64,000 bases of DNA, taken from Panaeolus papilionaceus (taxonomy: Eukaryota; Basidiomycota; Agaricomycetes; Agaricales). The notes beneath the pieces are model-generated. The model saw only the letters and a list, made by a program, of their open reading frames with translations, was not told the DNA's origin and searched no databases. The DNA lies in NCBI GenBank assembly GCA_015501605.1, contig JADNRZ010000008.1:1612001-1676000 (forward strand), given 5' to 3'. Shown here piece after piece: positions 34,249 to 46,107 of the stretch (the first letter of the stretch is position 1; every line of letters starts with the position of its first letter). Both the position numbers and the translations under genes were made by a program.

Positions 34249-35214
34249 GATTGCAAAAAGTAGAACGAACGAATTTTATGAGGGGAACCAACAATCAAGC
34301 TAATCAGATTCTGATAGGCGCCGAAGATATGGCTGCCGTTAAGGCAATGACACGCTTCCGGAATCCGAGGACGTTTCACTGACTACCCACAGGTTACCCA
34401 GCTATTAATAGAGCTGACGGTCTTTTGGTTAATGATTTTACTTTAACACTTACGGGAGTGCACTGCTATCGATCCATAACCATGATAGTCGGTCCATTCG
34501 AGCTGGCTTTAGTGAGCGAATTAAATTTTTTTGAGTAAAATGATGCCAATGCTCTTCTGGTGTCTTGAAGTATCAAATGCGGAAGGCTATTCTCCACACT
34601 CTGGGAATAAGGTACCCTATAGATATACTAAATACTGGGCCAGCAGAAATCTGCGCCAGGTTGCGCCACGCATGCCTGCCTTGCGTGGTCGGTTCCACGG
34701 CAGTTGCCAGACGAATTTGAGCTTATTACATCGAACAAAGTTATCCACGAAATGTATGTTGAGCATAGAACACAAGAGGGCATGTAATTATAGGTATTTT
34801 TGAAAAAAAATCTATTGTAATTTCAGCTTTGGTGACTCATGCACACAAATCTACGTGCAAAACCACGCAGATGTGGGCAGGTCCGCGCAAGATACCAAAA
34901 TCGGTGGGTTAAGCCCAGTCAACATGCGGGCGAATGGCACGCAAGCACTGCGCATGCCCGGTTAAACCGCGGGCAAGTAGCGGGGCAAGTCGAGGGCAAG
35001 TAGCGGTTGAGGGGCGCATGTGTGACAACAATGACACTTGCTCATTGTCATGATTTATTCACACCTAACACCTAACAGTTAGGATACAACTATATCAGGG
35101 TGAATAACCCAAACAAAAGGATATTTCCTGAGGACAACAGGAAGCCCGAATCTAATCCTGCCAGACCAAAAGCACGAAAGCAGAGAAAGATAGAAGTACC
35201 CTAGTCTTGTAGTC
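34249..35214. other. intergenic, with low-complexity CGCAAG-rich patch
   Basis: No gene. About 34850-35030 is rich in GCAAGT, GCGCATG and GGGCAAGTAGCGG units; a similar patch lies at 36055-36215 on the other side of the Harbinger-like element. Confidence 0.45.
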
Positions 35215-35217
35215 TAA

Positions 35218-35900
35218 GAGTCTGTACGGCAACGAGAATACGGCCGTATTCTTCTGTATTCTCGTCGTCTGTATTCTCGAGTGTCTCGGAAGCGAATAAC
35301 GTTCACTATTCGGCTCGCCCTATCACTCAACATCTGCACATCGTCATCGGTCACAGTAATATAGCATCTCAATTCACTCCCCTTCGTTTCAAACCAAGCC
35401 CAGTTACGCGCTTATATAGGAAACTAGCCACTTACTCATTCAAACTCACATATCGAGAGTCCTCAAGACCACAGGTCATTCGGAGTTCATGGACTGGTGA
35501 AAGAAAGACATGAACACAGACTCCTAGCTCAGTCCAAATGCGACCATAGTGACCATTTATCAATTCTTTCACCCACTCTTCTCCTGATAGCTTTGAGGTG
35601 TGGTGGTTTGGTTGCTCCCAGTAGCGAGAGGATGTATAAAGCTGCATAGCTACATTCACTACATTTACTACGTATGTGGTTGCAATTATGATCAACCGCC
35701 GCTACTCTGTTGTGAGAGTAGGCATCTGTAGATATTTAATCCGCATCTTATCACTATATTATTGTGACTGATGACGATGTGCAGATGTTGAGTGATAGGA
35801 CGAGCCGAATAGTGAACGTTATTCGCTTCCGAGACACTCGAGAATACAGACGACGAGAATACAGAAGAATACGGCCGTATTCTCGTTGCCGTACAGACTC
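35218..35900. mobile_element. PIF/Harbinger-like element, internally deleted
   Basis: 683 bp with near-perfect terminal inverted repeats of about 147 bp: 35218-35364 and 35754-35900, beginning GAGTCTGTACGGCAACGAG. I count about 3-4 mismatches between arms. TAA stands directly outside both ends (35215-35217 and 35901-35903), the 3-bp TWA target duplication typical of PIF/Harbinger. Inside is only an N-terminal transposase fragment, so it needs help to move. High arm identity suggests recent insertion. Confidence 0.85.
35432..35695 (-). pseudogene. transposase N-terminal fragment (PIF/Harbinger, DUF8040-like)
   Basis: 87-codon ORF. The part SGEEWVKELINGHYGRIWTE, then LGVCVHVFLSPVHELR, then LEDSRYVSLNE resembles the N-terminal helical region of the PIF/Harbinger-type transposases frequent in Agaricomycetes; from memory these continue into a DDE nuclease domain. 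That domain is absent because the left inverted repeat begins only ~70 bp beyond the stop. Family call is from pattern memory, supported independently by the TAA duplication and inverted repeats. Confidence 0.65.
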
Positions 35901-35903
35901 TAA

Positions 35904-36239
35904 CCCAAACATTAATTACTTATTTTAATAAGTTTCATTTCGTGTGTATTAATCAAATGGACCCAGCTCTGACTCGGAATTGTGAAGATTATAACTATTA
36001 TATTATATTCCAGAGAATCCATAGAATAAATACATCTGCGCTATGTACATTTAGTAGCGCGCACGCAAGTGCCAAGAATTTTGGCGCAAGTGCCGGTTCT
36101 GTGCGGGCAAAAAGTCTGGCACATGCGCGCAACCCCAGGGCAACCTTCCTGCAAAAGCCACGCAGCGCAGCGCATGCACGCAAGTCCGGCGCAGATTTTC
36201 CTATGCCCATAAATACTGCTTATAGCAGGAGAGCGCTTT
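35904..36239. other. intergenic, CGCAAG-rich patch
   Basis: No gene. 36055-36215 repeats units such as GCGCAAGTGCC, CACATGCGCGCAA and CACGCAAGTCC. Confidence 0.45.
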
Positions 36240-36697
36240 CAACATGCCTTGCAGTTTGAAACCTGACTCGGACTCCAAAGTAACATATCGTGGTGTACAA
36301 GGCTATGATACCTCAAATTAACACACATGCTTGCTATAGGTACATAAACCCGGGATTGCTTCGCCCATGCTTCACATGGTTGTCGTTTGCTTATCTGTGC
36401 TGTATCATGTCTTGGTATCTTCTGATTGTAAAAGTACGACAGGTGAAGCACAGATATTACTACTTGTTTCGAAAACAGGAGGCAGAGGGGTTACGAGCAA
36501 CGCGCATCGTGCAGCGCACTGTATACTTTACTTCCGCAAGGACAGCGCGTGTAGCGATTACATACTGGGACGACTGTAACCGCCGACAATTCAGGGCAGA
36601 AAATCTTAAGAAATGGTTGAACACCACAAATTTAGTGTTTGATTCTGGGAGGTTTCAGTCGTTACCGTGGACCCTGAAAGATCATTCGACTTGATTG
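36240..36697. repeat. dispersed repeat, long copy
   Basis: Matches 29305-29420 in its first part and 30535-31040 in its second; taken together the other copy is the same element split by the small secreted protein gene region. It contains a 134-codon ORF (36290-36694) whose last third (AENLKKWLNTTNLVFDSGR) is partly preserved in the other copy, but no protein family is recognisable. Confidence 0.65.
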
Positions 36698-36884
36698 TAG
36701 TCGTGGTCAAAACCAGATTATTCGGTATTTCTATCCTACAGGATTATATGGTGATGCAGATCATCTGAAAAAGGCGAAAGAGCCAGTACTTGGAGCACGA
36801 TACGTGAACCTTTGAAGCTCGAAGACTAAAATTGACGAATGTTAAGCAGATTAAACTATGAATAAATTTGATGATCAAGTACAT
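36698..36884. other. intergenic spacer
   Basis: Nothing recognised between the repeat and the next gene's stop. Confidence 0.5.
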
Positions 36885-38021
36885 TCAAAGGAGCTTGTAG
36901 GCGGACAACGCGTCTGGTAATTTATTTCTCGAATTCTTCTTTTTCTTACCTGCTCCGGGCTGCGGCTGACTGTTGGAAAGGTCGTGTAGGGCTAGTATTT
37001 CTGTATTGTCGACAACGGAGACCGGGATGGATTTGGACACAGGTTGAAATTGCATCAAAAAATTATGGTCATATCTGGGTTGCGTGACTGCGTGAGCGCC
37101 AACACTTGAACAGGTGTCGTGATGATCAGAACCAACCTGAAAAATCCATGAGCAGCGCCGATAGTGAGATCTGGTCGTGGTCCGTGTATCCCTTCGGGGT
37201 ATATATTGCTGTTGAATCGAATTAACTTCCTGGCCTGAGATACGACTGTCCTTGTAGCGAGATCACCCGCATCAGGTCGGGGTCGTTGTTGACCGTCATT
37301 GAGGGCCAACGAAGGTTCTTCGCTACTCGAACTGAGTGTTCCGACAACATCGGTAGATATCTTATCGACGAAGTCCGCCCCATCTCCACTCCGCATGAAG
37401 CCCTCCGAAATTTGTCGCTTTAACTGTTCGATCTCTGCCTGCAGGTTTTGCTTCCCTTTCGCCGCCGCCTGCCTTTGAGCCTCCAAGAACTGATTGGCAA
37501 CGCGCAAGGCTACTGCCTCTTCTCTAAAGGGTCTCAACTCCAGCAACTCCTCCTCCCAAATCCCGAGCTCTGACTGAACATTGGTATAAACATTAGCCAG
37601 CTCCTGCTGGAGACTTGTCACAGTTGACTGCAGTCGCTTTCGATCGTTGTTCGCTTGCAACAGCTTGACCTTTGCCTCGCGGAGCTCATCTCTCAGCAGA
37701 AGCACTTCAGCGTCTCTAGATGAATCTCCGGAGCCGTCATACGCCGCTGCATGAGTGATGGAAGCATGACTCGGCCGGTTCTCCGACTCTGTCGCTGCCG
37801 AGTGGCGGTTGGATTGAAAGAGAACTCGGAGCATCGGAACATTGTTGGGATCGCTTGAGTCGGATTGCAGAGGGCCCTTTTCAGAGCTAGCAACTTGATT
37901 ATTTAAATGGAACCCCGCACTACGCAAAACCAAGAGTTGAGCCGGGTGCCCAAACCACAGAGTTCTCTAATTACCTTGGGACCGTTACTTCGTCTTTGAG
38001 TAACTGTGTCGAGGAGTTCAT
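36885..38021 (-). CDS. short coiled-coil protein with eIF4G-type eIF4E-binding motif (copy 2)
   Basis: Exons 38021-37975, 37919-37137 and 37074-36885 give 339 aa. The start ATG 38021 (MNSSTQLLKDEVTVP) was chosen because the frame across the first intron then matches the paralogue's DEVTTL|S. Coiled coil at about residues 80-180, then NIYPEGIHGPRPDLTIGAA, and after the last intron FRYDHNFLMQFQPVS. YDHNFLM still fits Tyr-x4-Leu-hydrophobic. The C-terminal tail is Gly/Lys/Asn-rich (GAGKKKKNSRNK). It shares intron positions with the copy at 33102-34248 but is clearly diverged, so the motif has been kept while much else changed. No MIF4G domain. Same inference: an eIF4E-binding protein made from, or mimicking, the eIF4G N-terminal region. 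Confidence 0.78.
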
Positions 38022-39049
38022 TGGCGTATCGATTGACAACACAAAGCTTGCAATAGGTAGAATGGAGGATAGGATGAGTTGAACCGAGAGTCGTGCTCAT
38101 CAGATATGGATAAGCGCCCAAGATGGTTGCAACTACGATGTGTGATATTGGAGATAAGGCAACGTCCTCCCAGTCCTGGTACGGTTAGTAGGTTATTTAT
38201 AGGCTTCCCACTCTCACGATTTGGCAAGGTATTTATCGCCCAGTTATCCATTTGTTTATTTCATTGTTCGATTCGAGGATATTACTACCTTGAAATCGAT
38301 ATAAGTAAAGTTTCAAATGCACGTCCTGTTTCAGGAAATGACAGGAGCCTTGGTCTCCAAGTCCATGTGGATCCTTTGACATTATTGTTTACCCCTATCT
38401 TGTGCCAGTGGAAAGTTCCGTGCCGTTTCTCACATCATGAGGACGCGGAGGTTGGCACACTTTACCTTCTACTGCATGCGTAGGCAAAGACCTTTGACTG
38501 CATGTCGCACATTTCTCTCTGAAATTTACTCTTAAGTGCTTAACAAACTCAAAGAAACCCCATCTTCGAGATGACAAGTGCCAAAACTCATCGTGGTCAA
38601 GCGTTGAAATTCAGACATTCTCAGACGGATCTGGTATTCGAGTCAGATCTTTTTGCGAGCTAGATGCATCATATTCGTATTTCGATCTAAATTATTTGTG
38701 AGTCACATTTTTTTGAAAAACAAGACTCGACAGGCTGAAGCTTCGTAAAGTGCTGACTCCATCTACAAACCTGAGGTTATGAATACGAGGCCGCTTATGA
38801 AGATTCGCTAATTTTGCATCATCCTTGGTGTTGCCGAGTACCTGAGGGACGAAAATAGCGATGTCATGTTTGAACACCCGATTGGACCGCGGTTGTCCTT
38901 TGACGGATTACTGAATCAGCTGGTGCAGGACCACAGTTATAAGTAGACGAAGAGAAAATAGAACACACTGCACGCTTCAACTTTGTTCAGGACACGCCTC
39001 TTTCTCCTCCCCAATACGTTCCAGCTCGCCCTTAGGCGCAGTAGCGGCC
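38022..39049. other. divergent intergenic region
   Basis: Between the eIF4E-motif gene (-) and the MFS gene (+). No gene supported; both promoters must lie here. Confidence 0.5.
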
Positions 39050-41038
39050 ATGTCCAAGACTGAAGGCTCTCCAACGGCTACTATCCAAGGCACAATGACC
39101 CCTGATTCACCTGGTCATGTTCAAGAGGAACATGATAGTAAACGACATGAGAATGACGCAGCGATGGAGACCCACGAAGAAATACTGACTAAAGATTTTG
39201 GAATCATCCCTATTCCGCGACGACTTCGTTATGATCCCAACAAGCCTCCCCACTTTGGCCTCCTACTGAATATTGCATTTGGATTTGCAAGCACTTTCAG
39301 TGAGTTTCGTCATGTGGAGTTAAAAATCTTATCTTTAACGCCGTATTAATTTTTTTACAGTTGTATCAAATCTTTACTATTGCCAACCGATTCTGAGTAA
39401 GTTGTAGCAGACGAAGTGTTGCAGCTGATGAAACTGAAGTGATGCTCTAGTTCAACTTTCTCTGAGTTTCAATGTCACTTATTCCGAAGTTTCAAGGTAC
39501 TGTCCATTGATCGCCCTTTACTTGGGTTTCTCTGATGAACGAATTGCTTAGAATTCCGACTCTGGTACAAGCTGGGTAATGTCATTTCTTACCATGTATT
39601 CACGCAAAACTAATGCAATGTTAGATATGCAACTGGGCTGGTACTTATCTCTCCGCTCGGAGACCTCCTACGTCGAAGACAACTCATTCTGGCAATCGTC
39701 ATCGTCTCCACTTCCCTAACGATTGGCCTCGCTGTCACAAGTAATCTAATCGTCTTTGAAGCCCTCTCCTTCCTCGTTGGAGCAGTCTCAGTAACACCTC
39801 AAGTCCTCATTCCCCTCGCAGCAGATCTTGCCCCAGCTCACAAACGGGCATCCGCCATCTCCGTCGTATTTTCAGGCCTTCTTTTCGGTATTCTAATAGC
39901 AAGAGTTCTAGCAGGAATCATCTCCGAGTTCGTATCGTGGCGAGTGGTTTATTACTTCGCATTAGGTGTCCAAAGTCTCGTCCTTGTGGGATGTTACCTC
40001 CTGCTCCCCGATTACCCATCTAAAAACAAGGACCTCACATATTTCCGCATCCTGTGGACCATGGCAAAATTTGCTGTCACAGAACCTATTTTAATCCAGG
40101 CTTGCTTCGTCAATCTTGCTTCAAGCGCATGCTTTTCGAATTTCTGGGTTACGCTCACTTTCTTGCTTGGTGGTCCACCATACCATTATTCAACGTAAAT
40201 TGATTTTTCTCAAATCGGTTGTTGGCAATGCTAATGGCCATTTCTTTCTTATAGCCTCGTCATCGGTCTATTTGGACTTATAGGAATGGCGGCAGTATCC
40301 ATGGGACCTGTTGGTGGCTATTTCATCGACAGACTTGTCCCATGGTACGCGTCCCTCTTTTGTGTATTCATGCTGCTCATCTTCCAGGCTGTCCAGACAG
40401 CAGCTGGTGGTATCAACATCGCAGCTGTCATCCTTGCAACAATCGGCCTGGATACATTCCGCCAGGTTCTCCAAGTTTCCCTTTCCACAGCTATCCTTAG
40501 GTGTGTTCCCCTTCCCTGTTAAAGTAATCACAGAACTAACATTTCCCTAGCATCGACGCTGCCGCTCGTGCACGTCTAAACGCAGTTGCTATTCTCTCAG
40601 TAAGGCGTGCTGTTTACTCATCTTGGAGCAGTTCATTCTGATGCGTTATTTTTATTTGCCCTTTAATGATAGATTTTCATTGGACAAGTTATTGGAACAT
40701 CAGTGGGCACCGAAATCTTCGTCAAATTTGGCTGGAGAGCGAGTGCAGCACTCTCTATGGGCTTTTACGGATTCCAAGTGTTCGTTCTACTCATACGTGG
40801 GCCTCACTGCAAACGATTTACTTGGTTGGGATATGAGGGTGGCCTGGAAGCGCGTAAAAGCGTGGTTGATGCCAGGAAGAATGCAGAAGAGGAACGGCAA
40901 GCAGGGAATGAAGAGGGTGGGGACGAGGTGAAAGGGGTTCAAACTGATGAGGAAAGGGGAAAGGTTTCCTCAGAGTCGGGGACCTTGGAATCGGGAGAGA
41001 AAAGAGACAGGACAGCTGCTGATAAGCAGAGTGCATAG
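39050..41038 (+). CDS. MFS transporter (YnfM/AraJ-like)
   Basis: Many-exon gene from ATG 39050. An ~80-residue cytosolic N-terminus (PDSPGHVQEEHD..., RRLRYDPNKPPHFGLLLNIAF) precedes about 12 membrane segments. The first pair is followed by the loop SPLGDLLRRRQ, the motif-A position of the major facilitator superfamily; LAPAHKRASAISVVFSG is the next loop with small-residue helix. Later segments include FVSWRVVYYFALG, ILIQACFVNLASSACFSNFW and PVGGYFIDRLVP. After the last helix comes a ~75-residue charged tail (Glu/Lys/Asp-rich) that ends at 41038. Family usual length is ~400-500 aa, which fits. Substrate cannot be told; export of a small molecule is the usual role. Not linked to any biosynthetic cluster here. 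Confidence 0.85.
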
Positions 41039-41353
41039 GAATGGATTTCCAGGCATACAGATGCTGCAGTTTTAAGTGTCCGTCCACAACCCAGGATTTA
41101 TACCCGCTTGGGGCTGGACTTTGGAGCCTCTTCAACGACTTGACACTAATAGACGACACATGAGAACGGTTTACAAGTTATAGTCGCAAAACGCTTTTAT
41201 TTACGCCCCTAACTTTACGGGCGAGCTTGGGGAGCTCAATACGCATCCCCAGGGTATCTAGACACTGTAAAATATAGCTATGGATTTAGGGACAATAATG
41301 ATGATACAACGTGACAATGTAGGGTGTCGAGATATTGACCCCATTGCAATGGA
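41039..41353. other. convergent intergenic spacer
   Basis: Short spacer between the MFS gene and the exonuclease gene; nothing recognised. Confidence 0.5.
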
Positions 41354-42919
41354 TTAACCTTTGCGCACGATAGATATCGACCCTTTCGATAAACCCATCT
41401 TCGCAACCCCCCCTGGTAGTTGTTTCCACCAATCCCCAGAAGATCCGCCCGACTTCGTCCCGGCGCCACTCCCAACTACGCCTTTGTGACCCTTGACCTC
41501 TTTCTCTCCGCCCGCCTTTCGGACCACCGTCGACAGTCCTGAGCTAATTCCTTTTTTCCCCTTCTCGGAACCTTTACCAGTTGAACGGGCGGCCAAAGCT
41601 TCTCCTGAACCCCTTTCCCGAGCTTTCCCTTTTTTTGATTGTAACCGCGAGGCAGAAGGTGTTTTATCAATGGGTATAGATGGTTCATCTTCATTATCTG
41701 AAGCTGACTCTGCTTCGGAATCGGTCCGCGGCTCTTCCGTACGTTTGCGTTTGATGGAGGCGCCCAATGACGTCGTGGAACCAGTTGCAGCCTTGGGATG
41801 GAGATGGCGGCTATTCTTTTCCCATTCCGTTTTGTAGAGACGGTAGACCGCCATTGTAGCCCGTGCGTCAGTAACCTGTAGACAGATATATATGAATTTA
41901 AAAGACTGAGAAAAGGGACTTTAAATACACTAGAGTGCTCTCCAGCTTGAATCGTAAGTCCTAGTTGTTCCTTGACTAAATTACGCAAGGCTATCCTCTT
42001 CGACTTTGTAAGCTCAAATCGGTAAGCGTATAACTGTGTATCTCGCGTTGAGGGCCATGGGTGCGACAGCAAAAGTGCCTAATAATATAACTCAGCAGGG
42101 CACGTCGAGTCGTGGGTGTCATACTCACTTTCAAGTCGTTATGAACAGCGTGACCTATTAGAATTTTGCCCTTGAGTAGATCGGCCACTTGCTTCTGTAC
42201 CTCCTCAAAAGGTTTCGCTGAAATAGTAGTAACATACCGTCAGGATGGACAGTGAATTGATAATGAGAATATTTACCGTGAATCATATCGGTCTCGCGAA
42301 TACCACTCCATTGTGTCCTGTAATCCACCACACGCTCTTTTTGACGGACAAACTCGTCCAGAATAACCACTCCATAAAAGTTAACCAAACTGACTCTCGC
42401 TAGAGACGACTCTTCGCCATCTATTCCAACTCCCACCATCTCGCAATCCATGGCGATATATTTTCCCGGTCTAAGAGGAAGACGTGAGATATGTTTTGTG
42501 GAGAAATATAGGCCTGGTAACGCACTGCTTCTGTGCTTCGGTATAATGCAGATGACCAAGAACCATCTGTTGCATTGTCGCCTTCAGTTCTCCGGTACTT
42601 GGAGTCGCATGATTATCCACCGGATTCGGGGAATGTTCTACATGCTGCGATGTGGATGGAGAGACAGATCTCTCGTTTACAGATCGCTCTTCGCGATTAA
42701 TTTTGCGCTTTTTTGTTGGGTGCGCATGCGAGGACCCAGAAGGCTTGACTGCCTTTTTCTCTTCGGCTTTTAGTTTCTGACAAAAGGTGCAAATAGCATT
42801 AGAACTTGGACTTTGTAGATGCAATGAAAACTTCTTCTGCACCATACTTTCTGTAATGACAGCCAGTTTGACGACGCAGTCGCCTTTCCCTTGACTGATG
42901 CTAAGGATGATGCTGGCAT
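41354..42919 (-). CDS. REX4: RNA exonuclease 4 (REX4)-like, DEDDh 3'-5' exonuclease
   Basis: Spliced gene from ATG 42919 ([20 protein letters not shown]). A Lys-rich N-terminus is followed by [15 protein letters not shown], which holds the first Asp and Glu of the DEDDh site; then GHAVHNDLK with the second Asp; then DTQLYAYRF; and [19 protein letters not shown] with the His-x4-Asp pair. The catalytic set is complete. This order is that of the REX4/ISG20 family, nucleolar RNases acting in rRNA processing. The C-terminal ~135 residues after the domain are an unusually long, Ser/Gly/Lys-rich low-complexity extension ([19 protein letters not shown]), likely nuclear/nucleolar targeting. Junction Q|PGKY uses a GT donor inside the long ORF (CA|GTGCGT). 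Confidence 0.85.
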
Positions 42920-43337
42920 AGATCCTTCAGTTATAGTGCGATGTGGATAACGAGGACGTGGTAAACGACGAAGAACGACTTCAAGAACCCCGGCAGCAGG
43001 AGTCAATTGAGAGTTACATAATCAGCCCCTATCTTACCTTGCCATCATCCGCATCTCTGCTAAAGGCGAGCCAATATTTTGATGACAATGAAGGGCCATG
43101 CTTTCTACAGTAATTCAGTCAACAAATAATCACTGCAAATTTAAAAAACGTCCTCAGTTCTATTCATGGTCGTCCATAACTGTACATGTAACGTCGTAAC
43201 TAACAAGAAAACTGTCCAGAATGTACAGGTAGCAAAAAATACAGCTAGCCCTATATAAAGGCTTTCCTCTGAAACCTAATGATTAAAAAAGACAAAATAA
43301 TAAAATAATATGATCTATATACCACAGCACCAGGGAC
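42920..43337. other. intergenic, upstream of REX4-like gene
   Basis: Holds the promoter of the exonuclease gene and the 3' end region of the next gene. No gene seen. Confidence 0.5.
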
Positions 43338-45137
43338 CTATATGTTGAGGAAAAGGACCAAGGGATACAGAAGTGCTACCCAGATGCAGATTCCAGCATC
43401 AAATGGAGAATTGCGTAGAGATCCTCCTTTGGTAGGTGTCGGATTGGGGACAATGTAAGTGCATGTGGCACTCCCGGGTTCCATGAATATGTCCGTTTGA
43501 GCACCTGTGATTGTGTGCGGGAAGACCATCTCGTTAGACGGTGTTTGGGTAGATAAAACAAACACATGTCTGCCTACCATTTTTGAACCCCATTTTGTCA
43601 TTATAACTTGGAGATTTCGGGGACCCAGTGCTATCAACGCCATCGACGACAACGTTATTTCCTTCCAGCTGGTTCCAATAAACCATCTGAAGAAAGGATT
43701 TTAGCACAGCTGCTTTGAAAATATGCATGAGATGACTAAAGAGAGGACTCTTACCTGTTTTGCGCCCTTTACACACTTATCTGGCTCATCTTCACACCAA
43801 ACGGGTGGTACCCCTTGTGTAACGCTTGAATTTCCGGTCATGCCAGTGACACGACATTTAAAACCTTCCATATACATGTTGGGCTCACCACACCTGTTTA
43901 AAGTCAATAATTCGTCGGGCAAATGAGGGATGTGTGGGTAGCGTGTTCTTACCCATTAGGCACCTGTCCGACCGTAGATGGAAAAGTGCGAAAAAGTCAT
44001 CAGAAAATATATATTATCGCTAGTGCAAGAAGGCGTACCCAGCCCCACTAGAAAAGGAGATAATTCAATTTTTAAAAATCTGGACAACACACTACGCAGG
44101 TAACTTACCGCACATATACAACCCCCAGGTTCGGGACAGGCAGGCAGATTGGGTACAGAATATGTCGCTAGTCGCTGCCATGGTGTACTGTAAAGGGAAT
44201 GGTGTCAACATCCCTGTTCATCGAAGTCCAAGTCTTTCGTAATTAGAAAACTTGAGTTGACAAACTCACTTATATAAGACGGTGAATACCACCAGATTGT
44301 CCTTGGTCACCGCCTTCAGGTCTGAAGTATATGAAATCGCAAATGCGGTACCAGCGGCCATACTTTGGCTTTGGGCATGGACTATAAGCAAATAATTAAT
44401 AAAATGTTAACGCTGCGGAGAACACCCTTGAAAGTACGCGAATACACACTATTCGGTTCACTGATACAGCCGCTGCGGCCGTTACTGTCGAATGTAAGGT
44501 TGATTTGATTCTGTCCATCCGGATAGATCCCTGCGTTCATCCCGTTGTAGGATAGTGAAGTAAACGCCCGATTCACTGCAAGCTCGACGGTGAATGCTCC
44601 ATTGGCTGGCCTGTAGAAAATACAATTAGCACTAAATGGGATGAGATGCAATATATATCAAACCGGAACGGACAGTTCCAAAAAGTCCCCAGGAGCAGGG
44701 GGAAACTCATCGCACTGAATGAGGAACCAAAACAGTGGTCAGACGCGCGCCCAAAAAATTGTTAGCCTCTTCCACATACTCTGTCAACATGATGAAACCA
44801 CCAGTCGGATTCATTCAACTATGCGGAAGGGTTAATGATAAATCATAATTGAATTGTCGTAAAGGAGTTTGACACGGTACATGTTACGGCGTACCTGGTA
44901 CAGTGGGTTGACCATTTGATTGGTGTTTGGGTCATCTCCCCCCGACGTGCCGTTGAGACAGTACATCGCTATGGGAGTTTTAGCCGAGGGTTCAACAGAG
45001 TTTTCAGCTGACGCACCTGGGTGCCACACCGCTACATGTCCGGAGACAGAGTCCAATGATGTGAGCCATAGAGTTCCTCCAATTGTTGCCCACAGCATCA
45101 CTCCACCAATTCTTTTCCACGGAGGTGCCCGTTGCAT
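43338..45137 (-). CDS. AA14-like LPMO-family secreted protein, GPI-anchor tail
   Basis: About 11 exons from ATG 45137. The signal peptide [20 protein letters not shown]... ends just before HVAVWHPAMYCLNG, so the mature chain would start with His, as lytic polysaccharide monooxygenases need for the copper histidine brace. Further landmarks in family order: [90 protein letters not shown]. These match the xylan-active AA14 family and its many Agaricomycete homologues. The second copper His could be the one in [16 protein letters not shown] context, but I cannot prove it. The C-terminus ([20 protein letters not shown]) is a typical GPI-anchor signal, so the protein is probably on the plasma membrane or wall. 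Many AA14-like proteins are not shown to be active; role may be wall-related rather than wood decay. Confidence 0.75.
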
Positions 45138-46107
45138 AATGAAGGCTTGATGGGTTGTGAGATAGTGAGTATCGAGGTGAAAGGCACTGAAGAGGATTGT
45201 ATAATGGGGACAGCAAGTGCCAGTTCCGGTCAGTCCTGCTAAATGCCGCAGTTCAAGAGCAGATTTGAGTGTGTCAGTTGCCACCCTTCACGGTCGTCAA
45301 ACACCACAAGGCCGCAAGTCAAACACGCAGCCAAGGTCCTTCAGATTCGAACATGTGCAAGGCGGTCTATTTTCAGATAAGGACACCTAGTTGTGCGCTT
45401 TGTTCACTGTCCTTCAGAACCGAACTTATCCTCTGATCGTGATACGACCCGAAGAAAAGAAAAATGTTTGAGAGTGCGCTGAACAAAGTAAAAAGCTTCT
45501 CGCCGTAAAAGGTGAAATACGAGTGAGAGGGGTCTGCACACACACTGCACAGCAGGTTTAATCTGACGGATAGTTTCCGACAGCTTGTGTGCGGCATGAG
45601 TTTCGGCGAGACAGCCAGGCACTGACGATTGGCTCATCAACGTTTGTCATCACGCCAAGGAGACCACGACTCACAAATGAACATCATCGTCATGTCGGTA
45701 TCGTAGCATTGGCAACTTCAAATTCGGGGAGTCTGGGCTCTCATCTATGTAGTTGTTGGAATTAATCAGGTCGTGTGTATTGAACGCCATCATGGAAAGT
45801 CCGTGAAATGTTGAGCCGCGATGTGGTCTCTGTAGGGTAAGCACGACAAGGGATAGATGGCTGGTGAACCCGACACGATTCAAATTGCACGACATTTGAG
45901 CCAATCTTGGTCAGCAATGGAACAGTGAAAGCTCTCATCACTACTGAAAGGAGAAATACATGAGAAGAGAAGCGAAACTAGGAAACAAGGTAGAGATGAT
46001 CTCCGCAAATGCAATTGCGAAAATGAATAAATAATACAAGAATCGAAGAAAGCGACGTTGATGATGTACAAGGTGTTGAAACAAAGGTTGAATGAACGAT
46101 CCATCCA
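45138..46107. other. intergenic, no gene seen
   Basis: Between the AA14-like gene and Exo70; short ORFs only, none with family features. Confidence 0.5.

Noticed and set aside
35218..35900. Solo LTR as an explanation for the 683-bp element
   Set aside because: The ends are inverted, not direct, repeats, the flanking duplication is 3 bp, and a transposase fragment lies inside.
36290..36694. 134-codon ORF inside the dispersed repeat
   Set aside because: Frame is broken in the other copy and there is no family resemblance; treated as repeat.
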